A stretch of DNA of 64,000 nt from Microcystis aeruginosa NIES-4325. GTDB taxonomy: Bacteria; Cyanobacteriota; Cyanobacteriia; Cyanobacteriales; Microcystaceae. This document shows positions 52,919-62,139 of this stretch, piece by piece. The notes under the pieces were generated by a model. That model saw only the letters and a program-made list of their open reading frames with translations. It searched no databases and was not told where the DNA came from. Position 1 is the first letter of the stretch, and each line of letters begins with the position of its first letter. The stretch lies in assembly GCF_008974145.1 (NCBI RefSeq), contig NZ_BJKP01000004.1, positions 110,715 to 174,714 of the forward strand, in the 5' to 3' direction. The position numbers were made by a program, and so were the translations under genes.

Positions 52919-53325
52919 TGCAGAGAATCGATCCCAGTTTGAAGATTTATGCCTCGGAAACTTCCAGAAATTATCTACAGGTACTAAAAGATAATAAAAC
53001 CTTTGAGCGCATGGTAGATGCTTATTTATTCGCCGCTGCTTTTGCCATTAAACAAGACTTCAGTATCTACGGAACCACTCTGAGTAATCGACAAGATTTA
53101 ATTGCTATTAGCCAAATCGATCTGGAAGTTATTTTAGCTTTAACCGCAGGAATTTATATTATCTGTAAAAAGAATTCCTATCCTCAACCCAGCGACGGCA
53201 AAGAAGTTTTAGATAAGATCTGTCAATACGCAGAAGTGGGATTAAGGGAATTAAAAGAACGCTGGCAAGGCAAAGTCAGCAATCAAATTCAAGCTGATAT
53301 TGAGAGAATTATCAATAATCTCTGA
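52918..53325 (+). CDS. 135-residue helical protein, last gene of the Dnd-like cluster
   Basis: Protein I cannot place in a named family. It opens MQRIDPSLKIYASETSRNYL, has a small-residue helix (MVDAYLFAAAFAIKQDF), then IDLEVILALTAGIYIICKKN and a charged tail DGKEVLDKICQYAEVGLREL. Position right after the DndD-like ATPase and size near 120-135 residues recall DndE, but the classic DndE start and its basic groove residues are not evident. Its ATG at 52918 overlaps the ATPase stop (TAATG), so translation is coupled. Possibly a distant DndE-like DNA-binding partner; that is inference. Confidence 0.75.
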   Translation: MQRIDPSLKIYASETSRNYLQVLKDNKTFERMVDAYLFAAAFAIKQDFSIYGTTLSNRQDLIAISQIDLEVILALTAGIYIICKKNSYPQPSDGKEVLDKICQYAEVGLRELKERWQGKVSNQIQADIERIINNL

Positions 53326-53367
53326 AATTCTCTCCATCTAACTATCTTTTTTAGCGATAACGACAAA

Positions 53368-53619
53368 TTACATTCTTTCCACACTGCCAAAAAAGACGGG
53401 TTCCACGCGAATAGCGACGATACTAGCTGGACGTAAAACCATATATTCCCCTTGGATATTTCTGATCGGAACATTGATAAAATCTTGGGAATCGGCTTTC
53501 GGAACTAATTCGTTACTGTACCACTTTTGAAATTCTTGGATAGTCAAAAAACGGACTTCCTCACGGTGTCCACTGCTTAAGAACAAATGTACGGCGTACT
53601 CGTCGGCTTTTCTACTCAT
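53368..53619 (-). CDS. Small conserved-looking protein, 83 residues
   Basis: Not recognised by name. The sequence (DEYAVHLFLSSGHREEVRFL, IQEFQKWYSNELVPKADSQD, INVPIRNIQGEYMVLRPASI) looks like a compact beta-rich protein of the kind seen in many cyanobacteria. It lies five bases after the 53625 gene on the same strand, so both probably form one transcript, and its 3' end faces the Dnd-like cluster with 42 bases between stops. A role in the cluster is not implied because it points the other way. Start ATG 53619. Confidence 0.7.
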   Translation of the reverse strand: MSRKADEYAVHLFLSSGHREEVRFLTIQEFQKWYSNELVPKADSQDFINVPIRNIQGEYMVLRPASIVAIRVEPVFFGSVERM

Positions 53620-53624
53620 TTTTT

Positions 53625-54383
53625 TTAACTAATCAGATTGAATTTTTGTAATAAAGTTGCCATTAAAGGCGGAAAGGTGAGACGCAATTCGCTCAAGTCC
53701 GAGAAAATTAATTTTTGGTAGCTTGGCAGGTCAAAAGCTAGTTTACCCTTTAATTCTGCTCGATTTTGATAGGTTAGCAGAATTTGTCCGCCCTGTTTAC
53801 AAGCGATCGCATAACCTAATTCTACACCCACTAGGGGACTAGGCAGTAATTCCGTTTCCTTTTGGCTAATCGCCGTAGCATCGGCAATAAATAATAAACT
53901 TTTGCGAATTTTGCGTAATTGACTATCACTCAATCTGGTGACATTGCCCTCAGTTCGGGGCGTTTCTTCCATGGTTAAGGGCAAACGGGAGCGTTTATTG
54001 AGATTTTCGACGGTTTCAGTCAAAACTGTCTTTAAAGCGGTGCTAGAGTCCTTAAATTGGCTTTGGGAGCTAAAATAAATGACGGGATCCAACCAAGTGC
54101 TGAGGTCTTGTTTAGTAAAGTAAATTTCTTGGGAAATCAGGTCAATATTCGAGATGACGTAACCGCCACTACCTTCGAGGTAAAATTCCACCCTTTCCCC
54201 TTCTAGATAGCGTTGGAACCAGACAGAACCCTGTATCGTCAGACTATCATCGAGAAAATCGGCTCTTAAACCCGATTTTAAGAGACTATTGCGACTTAAG
54301 CGCAAATCGTGGGGACGTTTGATAACCTCGCGGATAGGTTCGTATTTGTCCAGATACCAAGCTTTCAGAGCGATGATGGCCAT
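53625..54383 (-). CDS. Hypothetical protein with an ELGYA motif (TIR-like nucleotide-binding resemblance)
   Basis: Protein of 252 residues from ATG 54383; a GTG at 54404 is an alternative. The first 100 residues (HDLRLSRNSLLKSGLRADFL, GSVWFQRYLEGERVEFYLEG) look globular and beta-rich. The C-terminal third has LLFIADATAI, then LLPSPLVGVELGYAIACKQG and GQILLTYQNRAELKG. The order ADA ... PxxxxELGYA ... ILL recalls predicted nucleotide-binding domains of the TIR-like type, where the Glu may be catalytic. I cannot confirm that by eye. It sits between an 83-residue protein and a Mo-nitrogenase-like small protein, all on the minus strand. Confidence 0.65.
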   Translation of the reverse strand: MAIIALKAWYLDKYEPIREVIKRPHDLRLSRNSLLKSGLRADFLDDSLTIQGSVWFQRYLEGERVEFYLEGSGGYVISNIDLISQEIYFTKQDLSTWLDPVIYFSSQSQFKDSSTALKTVLTETVENLNKRSRLPLTMEETPRTEGNVTRLSDSQLRKIRKSLLFIADATAISQKETELLPSPLVGVELGYAIACKQGGQILLTYQNRAELKGKLAFDLPSYQKLIFSDLSELRLTFPPLMATLLQKFNLIS

Positions 54384-54413
54384 AGGTGTGGCGATTAAAG
54401 ACACTCTCCCATT

Positions 54414-54806
54414 TTAGCAGTAAGCACCGATATCCTCTCCACATTCATCGGCCAGGTAAGAAAGAGCGCGAAATCTTAACATCATTAGGTTTTCGTAGAG
54501 GGGATTTAGCTTGCAAAGGGGCGGAATCTCTAGAATTGTCCAGCTAAATAGGGTAATTTTCCGGGCAAAGGGACATTGAGCCGGAATTAGACGACAAATC
54601 CTGTGTGCTAGTTCAGGTGTATTGATTTCTAGGCGATCAATTCGTTGCCGCAGGGGTTGCCATAAATCCCATTTTGGTTGCGGTGACGGGTTTTTCCGAT
54701 TGCCTTTCGACCAAGGGGCGATCCAATTAGAGACAATTATTTTATTTGTGGTATAATCTGATACATCAGCATCGGCCATAGCTTTATCTTCAATTGATTG
54801 ACTCAT
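54414..54806 (-). CDS. Mo-dependent nitrogenase C-terminal-like protein
   Basis: Protein of 130 residues of the small cyanobacterial family named after the C-terminal part of Mo-nitrogenase. Family blocks are LRQRIDRLEINTPELAHRIC, RLIPAQCPFARKITLFSWTI, EIPPLCKLNPLYENLMMLRF, RALSYLADECGEDIG, with three to four conserved cysteines. It is not a nitrogenase subunit and does not imply nitrogen fixation; no nif gene is in the window. The first 30 residues vary and a second Met occurs at 54779. It is the first of three minus-strand genes ending at 53368, with a 30-base gap to the next. Confidence 0.85.
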   Translation of the reverse strand: MSQSIEDKAMADADVSDYTTNKIIVSNWIAPWSKGNRKNPSPQPKWDLWQPLRQRIDRLEINTPELAHRICRLIPAQCPFARKITLFSWTILEIPPLCKLNPLYENLMMLRFRALSYLADECGEDIGAYC

Positions 54807-55329
54807 AAGGTTCTATCTGAGATTACGACAGGGCGAACAATCTTTCCCAAAAATCCCCTAGGACGTTCGGACAGTTGGCCGCTTTAAAGATAACATCTCT
54901 GGGATAAAATTACCCGTTAAGACTACACAGGAACGCCAGGGCTGCGGAGAGGAGATTTGAACGTTTGTACTAAATTACCACCTCTGAGTTATCACCTGAA
55001 AGCGAATAGGCAACAGACGACAATAAGATAACGTCACGAGTGAGTTTAACTAGATTAATCCCTAAGCTTCCCCCAAAGATATTGGCTCTGATTAGAGCTA
55101 TTTCTAGGTTAGCAAAAACTCAGGTTTTTTCACGTCAGCATAGTACACTTTTTCTGGGTATAAAATATCACCCGCCTTGGCCAAAGATACGCAATCTAAG
55201 GGTTGTGGGGTGTGGGGTGTAGGGTGTGGCAATTATGAATTATCAATTATAAATTATGAATTGAGTGGTTTTTTGCTCTGAACAGTAAACTGATAACTGA
55301 ACACTGATAACTGATTACTGATCACTGAT
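54807..55329. other. 523-base gene-free region upstream of the Mo-nitrogenase-like gene
   Basis: I see no convincing gene. AT-rich AATTATGAATTATCAATTAT-type simple sequence lies near 55232-55262 and heptad repeats (CTGATAACTGAACACTGATA) near 55284-55330, the latter touching the argS stop. A frame at 55040-55222 has no family signature. Confidence 0.4.
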
Positions 55330-57087
55330 TTACATTCTTTCCAAAACAGGAATTCCCAAGAGAGATAAGCCTAATTTTAGGGTTCTTGCCGTTAAATCAC
55401 ACAAAACTAAACGAGAGGTTTTAATCGGTTCTGCCGCTTTCAGAACGGGACAATTCTCATAGAAACGATTATACTTTTTACTGAGTTCATAAAGATAATC
55501 ACATAAACGATTAGGTAATAAATCCTCTTCCACGGCACTAATTACTTCCGGCAGTTGCAGTAATTGTTTAGCCAGAATTAATTCGCTTTCATCCTTGAGA
55601 ATTAGCGGTGAATTGGCACTTAAATCCTGAAAATTAATACCACCTTCGCGACTGATACTCTGAACTCTAGCGTAAGCGTACAGCATATAGGGGGCGGTGT
55701 TGCCTTGCAGATTGAGCATTTTGTCGTAACTGAAAACGTAGTTACTATGGCGATTTTGGCTGAGATCGGCGTATTTAACGGCACTTAATCCGACGGTTTC
55801 GGCAGTCTTAGCGATAAAATCGCCAGTTTCTTCTCTTTCCTCGCTTGCCAGTCTTTTTTCTAAGTCAGCTAGGGAACAGGTGATCGCTTGATCGAGTAAT
55901 TCTTGTAATTTTACCGTCTCCCCGGAACGAGTTTTTAATTTTTTACCATCTTCCCCTAAAACTAATCCAAAAGCGACGTGAACCACTGCCACATTATCGG
56001 GTAAAAATCCCGCTTTTTTAGCCACCTGAAATACTTGGGCAAAATGGTGAGCTTGTCCAGCATCGGTAACATAAATTATTCTTTCGGCCTTATCTTGACG
56101 CACTCGATAACAAATTGCTGCTAAATCGGTGGTAGCGTAATTATAACCGCCGTCGGATTTCTTGACAATTAGGGGTAAAGGCTCCCCCTCTTTGTTGGTA
56201 AAACCATCGAGAAAGACGCATAAAGCACCTTTGTCTTCTGTTAGCAATCCCTGGTGATCTAATTCTCTGATTACTGTCTCAAGGTAGGGATTATAAAAAG
56301 ATTCCCCTCTTTCGGTCAGTTTTATGTCAAGAATATCATAGATTTTCTGAAATTCCCGTCGTGATTGTTGACAAAGTAACTGCCATGCTTGACGACTTTG
56401 AGGATCACCCGACTGTAATTTTACTACGGCTTGGCGGGCAGTTTCTTTAAAGTTTTCGTCTTCATCAAAACGAATTTTAGCTTTTTTATAAAAGCTAACT
56501 AAATCCCCTAAATCAAGGGCATCTGCTTGGGTTAAAGCGCTAGGATAAGCTTCTTGTAGATAGGTAATTAACATCCCGAATTGAGTACCCCAATCCCCGA
56601 CGTGATTAAGACGAATTACTTGATGATGACGAAATTCCAGAATTCGAGCAATACAATCACCAATTATAGTTGATCGCAAGTGACCGACGTGCATTTCTTT
56701 GGCAATATTGGGACTGGAAAAATCGACAATAATTTTTTGACTGGGGTTAGCAGCGGCAACTCCTAAACGGTTGTCAGTAATTAGGTCTTTTAATTGGGTT
56801 TCTAGATAACTGGGTTTAAGGGTAAGATTGATAAAACCAGGGCCAGCAATTTCGGGGGGTTGACAGAGATCATCTATCTCTAGATTTTTTAGTAAAGTTG
56901 CCGCCACTTCCCGGGGTTTTTGTTTTAATTCTTTGGCTAAAGAGAGGGAAATATTACATTGATAATCGCCAAAACGGGGGTTACTAGCGGCGACAATTAG
57001 AGGATCGGTAGCGGCGAAGTTTTCCCCAAAGGATTTAACTAGGGATTGGGAAAAACGCTCTTTTATTTGTTGGATAATAGCAGTCAT
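55330..57087 (-). CDS. argS: Arginyl-tRNA synthetase
   Basis: Cytosolic class I synthetase charging tRNA-Arg. The 585-residue protein has the N-terminal add-on domain for the tRNA D-loop ([20 protein letters not shown]), the HIGH-like motif [25 protein letters not shown], the KMSKS-position segment [10 protein letters not shown] (degenerate, as in many ArgRS), [20 protein letters not shown], and the C-terminal anticodon-binding helices ending [14 protein letters not shown]. It is complete. It stands alone, with heptad repeats beyond its stop and a VapBC pair upstream. Confidence 0.98.
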   Translation of the reverse strand: MTAIIQQIKERFSQSLVKSFGENFAATDPLIVAASNPRFGDYQCNISLSLAKELKQKPREVAATLLKNLEIDDLCQPPEIAGPGFINLTLKPSYLETQLKDLITDNRLGVAAANPSQKIIVDFSSPNIAKEMHVGHLRSTIIGDCIARILEFRHHQVIRLNHVGDWGTQFGMLITYLQEAYPSALTQADALDLGDLVSFYKKAKIRFDEDENFKETARQAVVKLQSGDPQSRQAWQLLCQQSRREFQKIYDILDIKLTERGESFYNPYLETVIRELDHQGLLTEDKGALCVFLDGFTNKEGEPLPLIVKKSDGGYNYATTDLAAICYRVRQDKAERIIYVTDAGQAHHFAQVFQVAKKAGFLPDNVAVVHVAFGLVLGEDGKKLKTRSGETVKLQELLDQAITCSLADLEKRLASEEREETGDFIAKTAETVGLSAVKYADLSQNRHSNYVFSYDKMLNLQGNTAPYMLYAYARVQSISREGGINFQDLSANSPLILKDESELILAKQLLQLPEVISAVEEDLLPNRLCDYLYELSKKYNRFYENCPVLKAAEPIKTSRLVLCDLTARTLKLGLSLLGIPVLERM

Positions 57088-57179
57088 AGAGAGAATTTAG
57101 CAATGAATGTTAGAAATCTATGGGTAATTAGGAAATTTATCTTGCTCTCATCTTGAATAGAATTGAGCCGAACGGGGTA

Positions 57180-57566
57180 TTATGTCCATTTTCTTGGTAC
57201 ATTATAAGCATCAAATTTAGTATCTTTACTAATTAGAATTAGCGATCTGTTTAGAGACTGAGCAATTAGCATTCTATCAAATGGATCTCGGTGATGCAAG
57301 GGTAAAGTACAAAGTTTTAGAGTATCAGAAAATGATATAGATAGTAAGGTTATATCTGATGCTTCTAGTTTAGTTTCAATGGTTTCATAACTTTTTTGTA
57401 GGGCTAACTTACCTAAATTTAACTTAATCGCAATTTCCCAGAGACTAACAATACTGACATAAACTTCAGGAGCAAAATCAATTTCATCCCGAAGATTATC
57501 AGGCAAGTTAGAATCGTTTTCAGTTAACCAGATGAAAGTATGAGTGTCCAGAAGAAAAGATGTCAT
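57180..57566 (-). CDS. VapC-family PIN-domain toxin
   Basis: Protein of 128 residues with the PIN nuclease pattern: SFLLDTHTFIWLTEND (first Asp at residue 6), VYVSIVSLWEIAIKLNLGKL (SxxSxWEIxIKxxxGKL, with Glu), LHHRDPFDRMLIAQSLNRS (RDPFDRxLxAQ, Asp pair), and LISKDTKFDAY. This is the classic DUF2281-linked VapC branch, an RNA-cleaving growth-arrest toxin. I start at ATG 57566; a GTG one codon earlier exists. The antitoxin gene ends eight bases before it on the same strand. Confidence 0.93.
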   Translation of the reverse strand: MTSFLLDTHTFIWLTENDSNLPDNLRDEIDFAPEVYVSIVSLWEIAIKLNLGKLALQKSYETIETKLEASDITLLSISFSDTLKLCTLPLHHRDPFDRMLIAQSLNRSLILISKDTKFDAYNVPRKWT

Positions 57567-57574
57567 CACATATA

Positions 57575-57796
57575 TTACTGAAAATCTTCCAAAGACTCAT
57601 CAAAATCATCAGACAAAGGTAAGGTAAATGTACCTTGTAAAATTCCTGAACGACGTTTTCTAAGAGAAGGTTTCTCTATAATAGCATCTGATTGATAATT
57701 GGCCATCAAATATTCAGCATAGTGAAGCAGCTCTATTTTTAAGAACTCTGGCATTGTTTCGACAGTTTCTAAGATTTTTGTGTCTATATTCATCAT
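57575..57796 (-). CDS. VapB-type antitoxin with DUF2281 domain
   Basis: Protein of 73 residues. The first part has LETVETMPEFLKIELLHYAE (DUF2281 consensus with LPxxLxxEVLDFIxYL-type helix), then YLMANYQSDAIIEKP. The tail RSGILQGTFTLPLSDDFDES is the toxin-binding region common to this VapB group, which names the final segment as SDDFDEPLEDF-like. It lies directly upstream of the PIN toxin on the same strand. Confidence 0.9.
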   Translation of the reverse strand: MMNIDTKILETVETMPEFLKIELLHYAEYLMANYQSDAIIEKPSLRKRRSGILQGTFTLPLSDDFDESLEDFQ

Positions 57797-57837
57797 AAGT
57801 TCTGGATACTTAATCTCAGCAATTTTTTACTAATTAC

Positions 57838-58317
57838 TTATTCCTTAACCAATAAAACCACGGCATAAACTGCGATACCTTCTTCTCGTCCCACTGGTCC
57901 CAATTGTTCGTTAGTAGTGGCTTTGATTCCCACCTGTTCCGGATTAATCTTGAGGGTTTCTGCTAACTTGGCTCGCATCGCATTAAGGTGGGGTTTCATT
58001 TTCGGTTTTTCGGCAACGATTACCGAATCAATATTATTAATCTGCCAACCTTTATCGATAATTAATTGATTAACTTGTTCTAATAATTTTAAACTATTCG
58101 CCCCTTGCCATTGCGTGTCTGTGGGGGGAAAATAATGACCGATATCGCCTAAACTAAGCGCTCCTAGCATGGCATCCATGATAGCATGGGTTAAGACATC
58201 GGCATCACTGTGACCCAATAAACCAACGGTATGGGCAATTTCTACTCCTCCTAAAATTAAAGGTCTTCCCGTTACCAATCGGTGGATATCATAGCCGTTA
58301 CCAATACGAATATTCAT
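57838..58317 (-). CDS. ispF: 2-C-methyl-D-erythritol 2,4-cyclodiphosphate synthase
   Basis: Fifth enzyme of the MEP pathway making isoprenoid precursors for carotenoids, phytol and quinones. At 159 residues it is full length and shows [20 protein letters not shown] (Asp and His zinc ligands, residues 8-11), [35 protein letters not shown], and the C-terminal [19 protein letters not shown]. It acts as a trimer. Start ATG 58317 follows no clear ribosome site. Upstream lie two miniature elements, not further MEP genes. Confidence 0.97.
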   Translation of the reverse strand: MNIRIGNGYDIHRLVTGRPLILGGVEIAHTVGLLGHSDADVLTHAIMDAMLGALSLGDIGHYFPPTDTQWQGANSLKLLEQVNQLIIDKGWQINNIDSVIVAEKPKMKPHLNAMRAKLAETLKINPEQVGIKATTNEQLGPVGREEGIAVYAVVLLVKE

Positions 58318-58398
58318 AGAGCAGTACCTTTGAAGTTATATTAATTATCTTATCGCAAAAGGGAAGGGGAAACGGGAAAATATTTATTTGTTTTTAAT

Positions 58399-58645
58399 GG
58401 GTGCATCTTAATTTTTGTCAATCTACTAAGTTAGTATTTTTAAAGGGAAACTCTCTGCTAAAGTCGGGCGTTACTTTCGATTTTTTCCCTCAATCCAAGC
58501 TTTTGGGGGGTAGAACCCCCCAAACCCCGGAGCGCATTAGTTTTTCGGTGGGATGCTTACAGGCAGCAGCTGATATATCTGTAATAATTTAAGAGTCACT
58601 GATAATTGCTGATTGTCGGTGTTTCTGCAAATGTGAGATGCACCC
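58399..58645. mobile_element. 247-base MITE with GGGTGCATCT terminal inverted repeats
   Basis: GGGTGCATCT at 58399-58408 and its exact reverse complement AGATGCACCC at about 58636-58645 bound the element. Inside, TTTTGGGGGGTAGAACCCCC makes an inverted repeat and CTGATTGTCGGTGTTTCTGC follows near the right end. A shortened copy lies at 20914-20985. A 63-codon open frame crosses it but has no protein character. Confidence 0.7.
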
Positions 58646-58756
58646 AAATTGCGGTAGAATTTTCTTGGGGATAATCTCCTAACTTCTGACCATCCACTGC
58701 CGATTACCGCAAAGGATAGCGATTTATTCTATCAGATTGAGAAGATATTAGGTAAG

Positions 58757-58859
58757 AAGTAACTAAACACAATTAATTACACATATCTAACCACCTCTTG
58801 CCTTTTGCCTCTTTCCTTTTGCCTATCCTAACCAAAAAGTTAATTTTATCCTATTACTT
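58757..58859. mobile_element. AAGTA-family miniature element, copy C
   Basis: AAGTAACTAAACACAATTAA at the left and, read in reverse, AAGTAATAGGATAAAATTAA at the right frame a 103-base unit with TTGCCTTTTGCC and TATCCTAACCAA blocks shared with the copy at 35401. It is the most diverged copy. It ends directly before an ATG. Confidence 0.7.
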
Positions 58860-59030
58860 ATGATAACACTTGTGACTATATTTTTCACTGCCTTGCTGGC
58901 AGTTACGGATTTTACTTACCAAGTTTTGATTCATTTTCCCGTACAAATCATCAATTTTTTGGGGTCGTTGCTGTCCTATGGAGTAATCGGACTAATAATT
59001 TTCGTCCTAGTGTGGATTGTGGGTGACTGA
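58860..59030 (+). CDS. Possible small membrane protein, 56 residues
   Basis: The frame from ATG 58860 reads MITLVTIFFTALLAVTDFTY, then QVLIHFPVQIINFLGSLLSY and GVIGLIIFVLVWIVGD with a stop at 59030. Two hydrophobic helices fill nearly all of it. Codons look ordinary and it is convergent with secA. The start codon directly touches the end of a miniature element, so its original upstream region was displaced, and it could also be a gene remnant. No ribosome site is seen. I do not recognise it. Confidence 0.4.
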   Translation: MITLVTIFFTALLAVTDFTYQVLIHFPVQIINFLGSLLSYGVIGLIIFVLVWIVGD

Positions 59031-59100
59031 TTTCTCGGTACCAAAAAATGAGAGAACCAGCCTTAGCCAATTCTCCCCAATTTAAGCCAACTTTTAGTTT

Positions 59101-61917
59101 TTACTGTTCACTAGCCACTGCTTGGGGTTGTCCTTGCGGTTGGAATTGGAACATGGAATAAACCACATTGCGACGGATATCAATCATCATTTCTAAAAAC
59201 ATCTCGTAGCCTTCCTGTTTATACTCAATTAGAGGGTCTTTTTGACCGTAACCGCGTAAACCAATCGACTCGCGTAAAGCTTCCATAGCTTGCAGGTGTT
59301 CGCGCCATAACATATCGATTTGTTGCAGAATAAAAAAACGTTCGGCATCACGCATTAAACCGGGGCGACTACTATCCACTTGACGTTCCTTAATTTCGTA
59401 GGCTTTGCGAACTTCTTCGTGTAGAAACATCTTGATATCATTAACACTCATGTCCTCGACATCCTTAGCGGTAATATCTGCCAATAGATAGACGAATTCC
59501 TGAGATTTACTAATCAGTTTTTCTAAATCCCATTCTTCCGCCGGCAGTTCGGGATTCACATAAGCCATGACGATTTCATCCATGGTTTTTTCGGCGTATT
59601 GCAGCACCTGTTCTTTTAAGTCCATCCCCTCCAAAACCCGACGACGTTCGGCATAAATAGCGCGCCGTTGATTATTCATCACCTCGTCGTATTCAAACAC
59701 CTGTTTCCTGGCATCATAATAGAAGGTTTCCACTTTTCTTTGCGCGCCTTCCAAGGAACGAGTCAACATTCCCGATTCAATGGGCATATCTTCTTCCACC
59801 CGGAAGGCATCCATTAAACCCGCCACGCGGTCGCCCCCAAAAATCCGCAATAAATTGTCTTCTAGGCTTAAAAAGAAGCGTGTGGAACCGGGGTCGCCCT
59901 GTCTGCCCGCCCGGCCTCGCAATTGGTTGTCAATACGGCGGGATTCGTGGCGTTCCGTCCCGATAACGTGCAGTCCGCCTCTTTCTACCACTTCATCGTG
60001 TTCTTTACCCGTGTAATCTTCATAACTTTTACGAATTAATTTATAGACTTCCCGTAACTTTTGAATAACCGGGTCATCCGTGGGGGCTTTTTCAGCTGCA
60101 ATGGCGATTTTTTCTTCTACTTCTAATTCCGGTAAACTTTGAGTTCCGTGGGTATCAACGGCAAATTTAACCGCTTCTTTCAGGGTATTTTCTATCTCTT
60201 TCGGTAACTCGGTGGGAAAAATTTCCGCCGAGGCGCGCCAGTTTTTTTTCTTCTTACCCGGGGCGAATCCTTGCGGGCGATTGCGTTCGCCTAAACTGGG
60301 TAAACTAAAGGCCAAATTGTCATCCTCGGGCATAACTAATTTGGGCATTAAATACTCGCGAATTTTCAATCGGGCCATATAATCGGAGTTACCACCGAGG
60401 ATGATATCGGTTCCCCGTCCCGCCATATTCGTAGCAATAGTTACAGCCCCGGCCCGGCCTGCTTGGGCGACGATTTCCGATTCCCTTTCCACGTTTTCCG
60501 GACGGGCATTAAGTAAGTTATGGGGAATCTTTCTTTCCTGTAATAACAGCGAAAGCACTTCTGATTTTTCCACACTGGTGGTACCGACTAAAACCGGGCG
60601 ACCCTGTTCGTGCATTTGTTGACATTCTTCGGCGACGGCGTTCCATTTTGCCTGTTCATTTTTATAGACCACATCGGCTAAATCTTGCCGACGAGAAACG
60701 CGGTTAGTGGGGATAATTGTTACTTGCAGGTTATAGACTTTTTCCAGTTCCGTTTCTTCGGTTTTGGCCGTCCCGGTCATGCCGGATAATTTCGGATAGA
60801 GTAGGAAAAAGTTTTGATAGGTAATCGTGGCTAAGGTTTGGGTTTCCTGTTGAATTTCTACCCCTTCCTTAGCTTCCACTGCCTGATGTAAACCATCGCC
60901 CCAACGTCGCCCCGGTAATACCCGTCCCGTGAACTCATCAACAATAACAATTTCACCGCTGCGGACGATATAGTTAACGTCTTTTTTCTGGAGTTCTTTG
61001 GCACGAATAGCGTTAGAAATATAGTGCGCCCAGGGATTTTCTTGGTCGTATAAATCGGTAACTCCTAATAGTTCTTCCGCTTTTTTAAAGCCTTCATCGG
61101 TCATTAAAACGTTACGGTCTTTTTCGTTAACTTCGTAGTCTCCCGGTCCGTCTTCTACTTCTTGGCGCACTAATTGCTTGGCGATTTCGGCGGCGAGAAT
61201 ATATTTTTCTGTGGGTCGATCGATCGCTCCTGATATAATTAATGGAGTTCTCGCCTCATCGATAAGAATGGAATCCACTTCGTCGATAACGCAGTAGTTA
61301 AAGGGTCTTTGGACAACTTCCCCCATCACTGTGGCCATGTTATCGCGCAGATAATCAAAGCCGAGTTCGCTGTTAGTGGTGTAGGTGATGTCACAGGCAT
61401 AATTTTTCTTTCTTTCTTCTGGACTCATGCCGGCTTGAATTAGTCCCACACTCAACCCTAAAAAGCGGTGTACCTGCCCCATCCACTCCGCGTCACGACG
61501 GGCGAGATAATCGTTAACGGTGACGACGTGAACCCCTTTTCCGGTCAATCCATTCAAATAAGCGGGGAGAGTGGCAACCAGGGTTTTTCCTTCCCCGGTT
61601 TTCATCTCGGCGATTTGTCCTTTGTTCAGTACCATTCCCCCCAATAACTGCACGTCAAAGTGACGCATCCCTAAGACTCGGATTCCCGCTTCCCGGACAA
61701 TGGCGAAAGCTTCGGGGAGGATTTCCTCGAGAATCTCCTCTCTTTCGTCATAATTTCTCGCTTTGTCCAATCTTTCCTTAAATTCGCTGGTTTTGCTCCT
61801 TAATTCCTCATCGGACAGGTTTTTAATATCCTCTTCCAGCAGGTTGATTTCGGTGACGAGGGGCTGAAATTTTTTAATTTTGCGGGCGTTGGGGTCTCCG
61901 AGTAGGGCTTTTAACAT
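59101..61917 (-). CDS. secA: Preprotein translocase ATPase SecA
   Basis: Motor ATPase driving precursor proteins through SecYEG at thylakoid and cytoplasmic membranes. The 938-residue protein has [20 protein letters not shown] (Walker A) and [20 protein letters not shown] (DEVD box) in the first nucleotide-binding fold, [20 protein letters not shown] (preprotein cross-linking edge), [14 protein letters not shown] and [31 protein letters not shown] split across the second fold, and [18 protein letters not shown] in the C-terminal arm. It ends without the cysteine zinc tail found in many bacteria, as usual for cyanobacteria. Complete and firm. Confidence 0.98.
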   Translation of the reverse strand: MLKALLGDPNARKIKKFQPLVTEINLLEEDIKNLSDEELRSKTSEFKERLDKARNYDEREEILEEILPEAFAIVREAGIRVLGMRHFDVQLLGGMVLNKGQIAEMKTGEGKTLVATLPAYLNGLTGKGVHVVTVNDYLARRDAEWMGQVHRFLGLSVGLIQAGMSPEERKKNYACDITYTTNSELGFDYLRDNMATVMGEVVQRPFNYCVIDEVDSILIDEARTPLIISGAIDRPTEKYILAAEIAKQLVRQEVEDGPGDYEVNEKDRNVLMTDEGFKKAEELLGVTDLYDQENPWAHYISNAIRAKELQKKDVNYIVRSGEIVIVDEFTGRVLPGRRWGDGLHQAVEAKEGVEIQQETQTLATITYQNFFLLYPKLSGMTGTAKTEETELEKVYNLQVTIIPTNRVSRRQDLADVVYKNEQAKWNAVAEECQQMHEQGRPVLVGTTSVEKSEVLSLLLQERKIPHNLLNARPENVERESEIVAQAGRAGAVTIATNMAGRGTDIILGGNSDYMARLKIREYLMPKLVMPEDDNLAFSLPSLGERNRPQGFAPGKKKKNWRASAEIFPTELPKEIENTLKEAVKFAVDTHGTQSLPELEVEEKIAIAAEKAPTDDPVIQKLREVYKLIRKSYEDYTGKEHDEVVERGGLHVIGTERHESRRIDNQLRGRAGRQGDPGSTRFFLSLEDNLLRIFGGDRVAGLMDAFRVEEDMPIESGMLTRSLEGAQRKVETFYYDARKQVFEYDEVMNNQRRAIYAERRRVLEGMDLKEQVLQYAEKTMDEIVMAYVNPELPAEEWDLEKLISKSQEFVYLLADITAKDVEDMSVNDIKMFLHEEVRKAYEIKERQVDSSRPGLMRDAERFFILQQIDMLWREHLQAMEALRESIGLRGYGQKDPLIEYKQEGYEMFLEMMIDIRRNVVYSMFQFQPQGQPQAVASEQ

Positions 61918-62139
61918 AGCAGTTTTTATTCTCTCGCTTCGATTGGCTCTTGATCTGTGGTGTTAACAATTGTATCACTCTGGTTGGGAGTGGAGAATCA
62001 TTTATCGGTGAACAGGGACTCTTGCCAGTGGGCAAAAATTAAGTTAGAGATGGTATCTTAGAGATAAGAATATACTGATCTACTTTGATTCCCTAAAACC
62101 TTAAAAAACTTAGTATTGCCGACAAAGGAGGGTGAAACC

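Noticed and set aside
54414..54806. Evidence for nitrogen fixation
   Set aside because: The Mo-nitrogenase-like small protein family is common in non-fixing cyanobacteria, and no nif genes are present.
54951..55000. 3' end of a tRNA-Ser on the minus strand (GTTCAAATCTCCTCTCCGCA)
   Set aside because: The T-arm bases do not pair, no matching 5' acceptor strand lies upstream, and no integrase is nearby. It may be a decayed attachment site but cannot be supported.
58401..58592. 63-codon open frame
   Set aside because: It lies wholly inside the GGGTGCATCT miniature element and encodes no recognisable protein.
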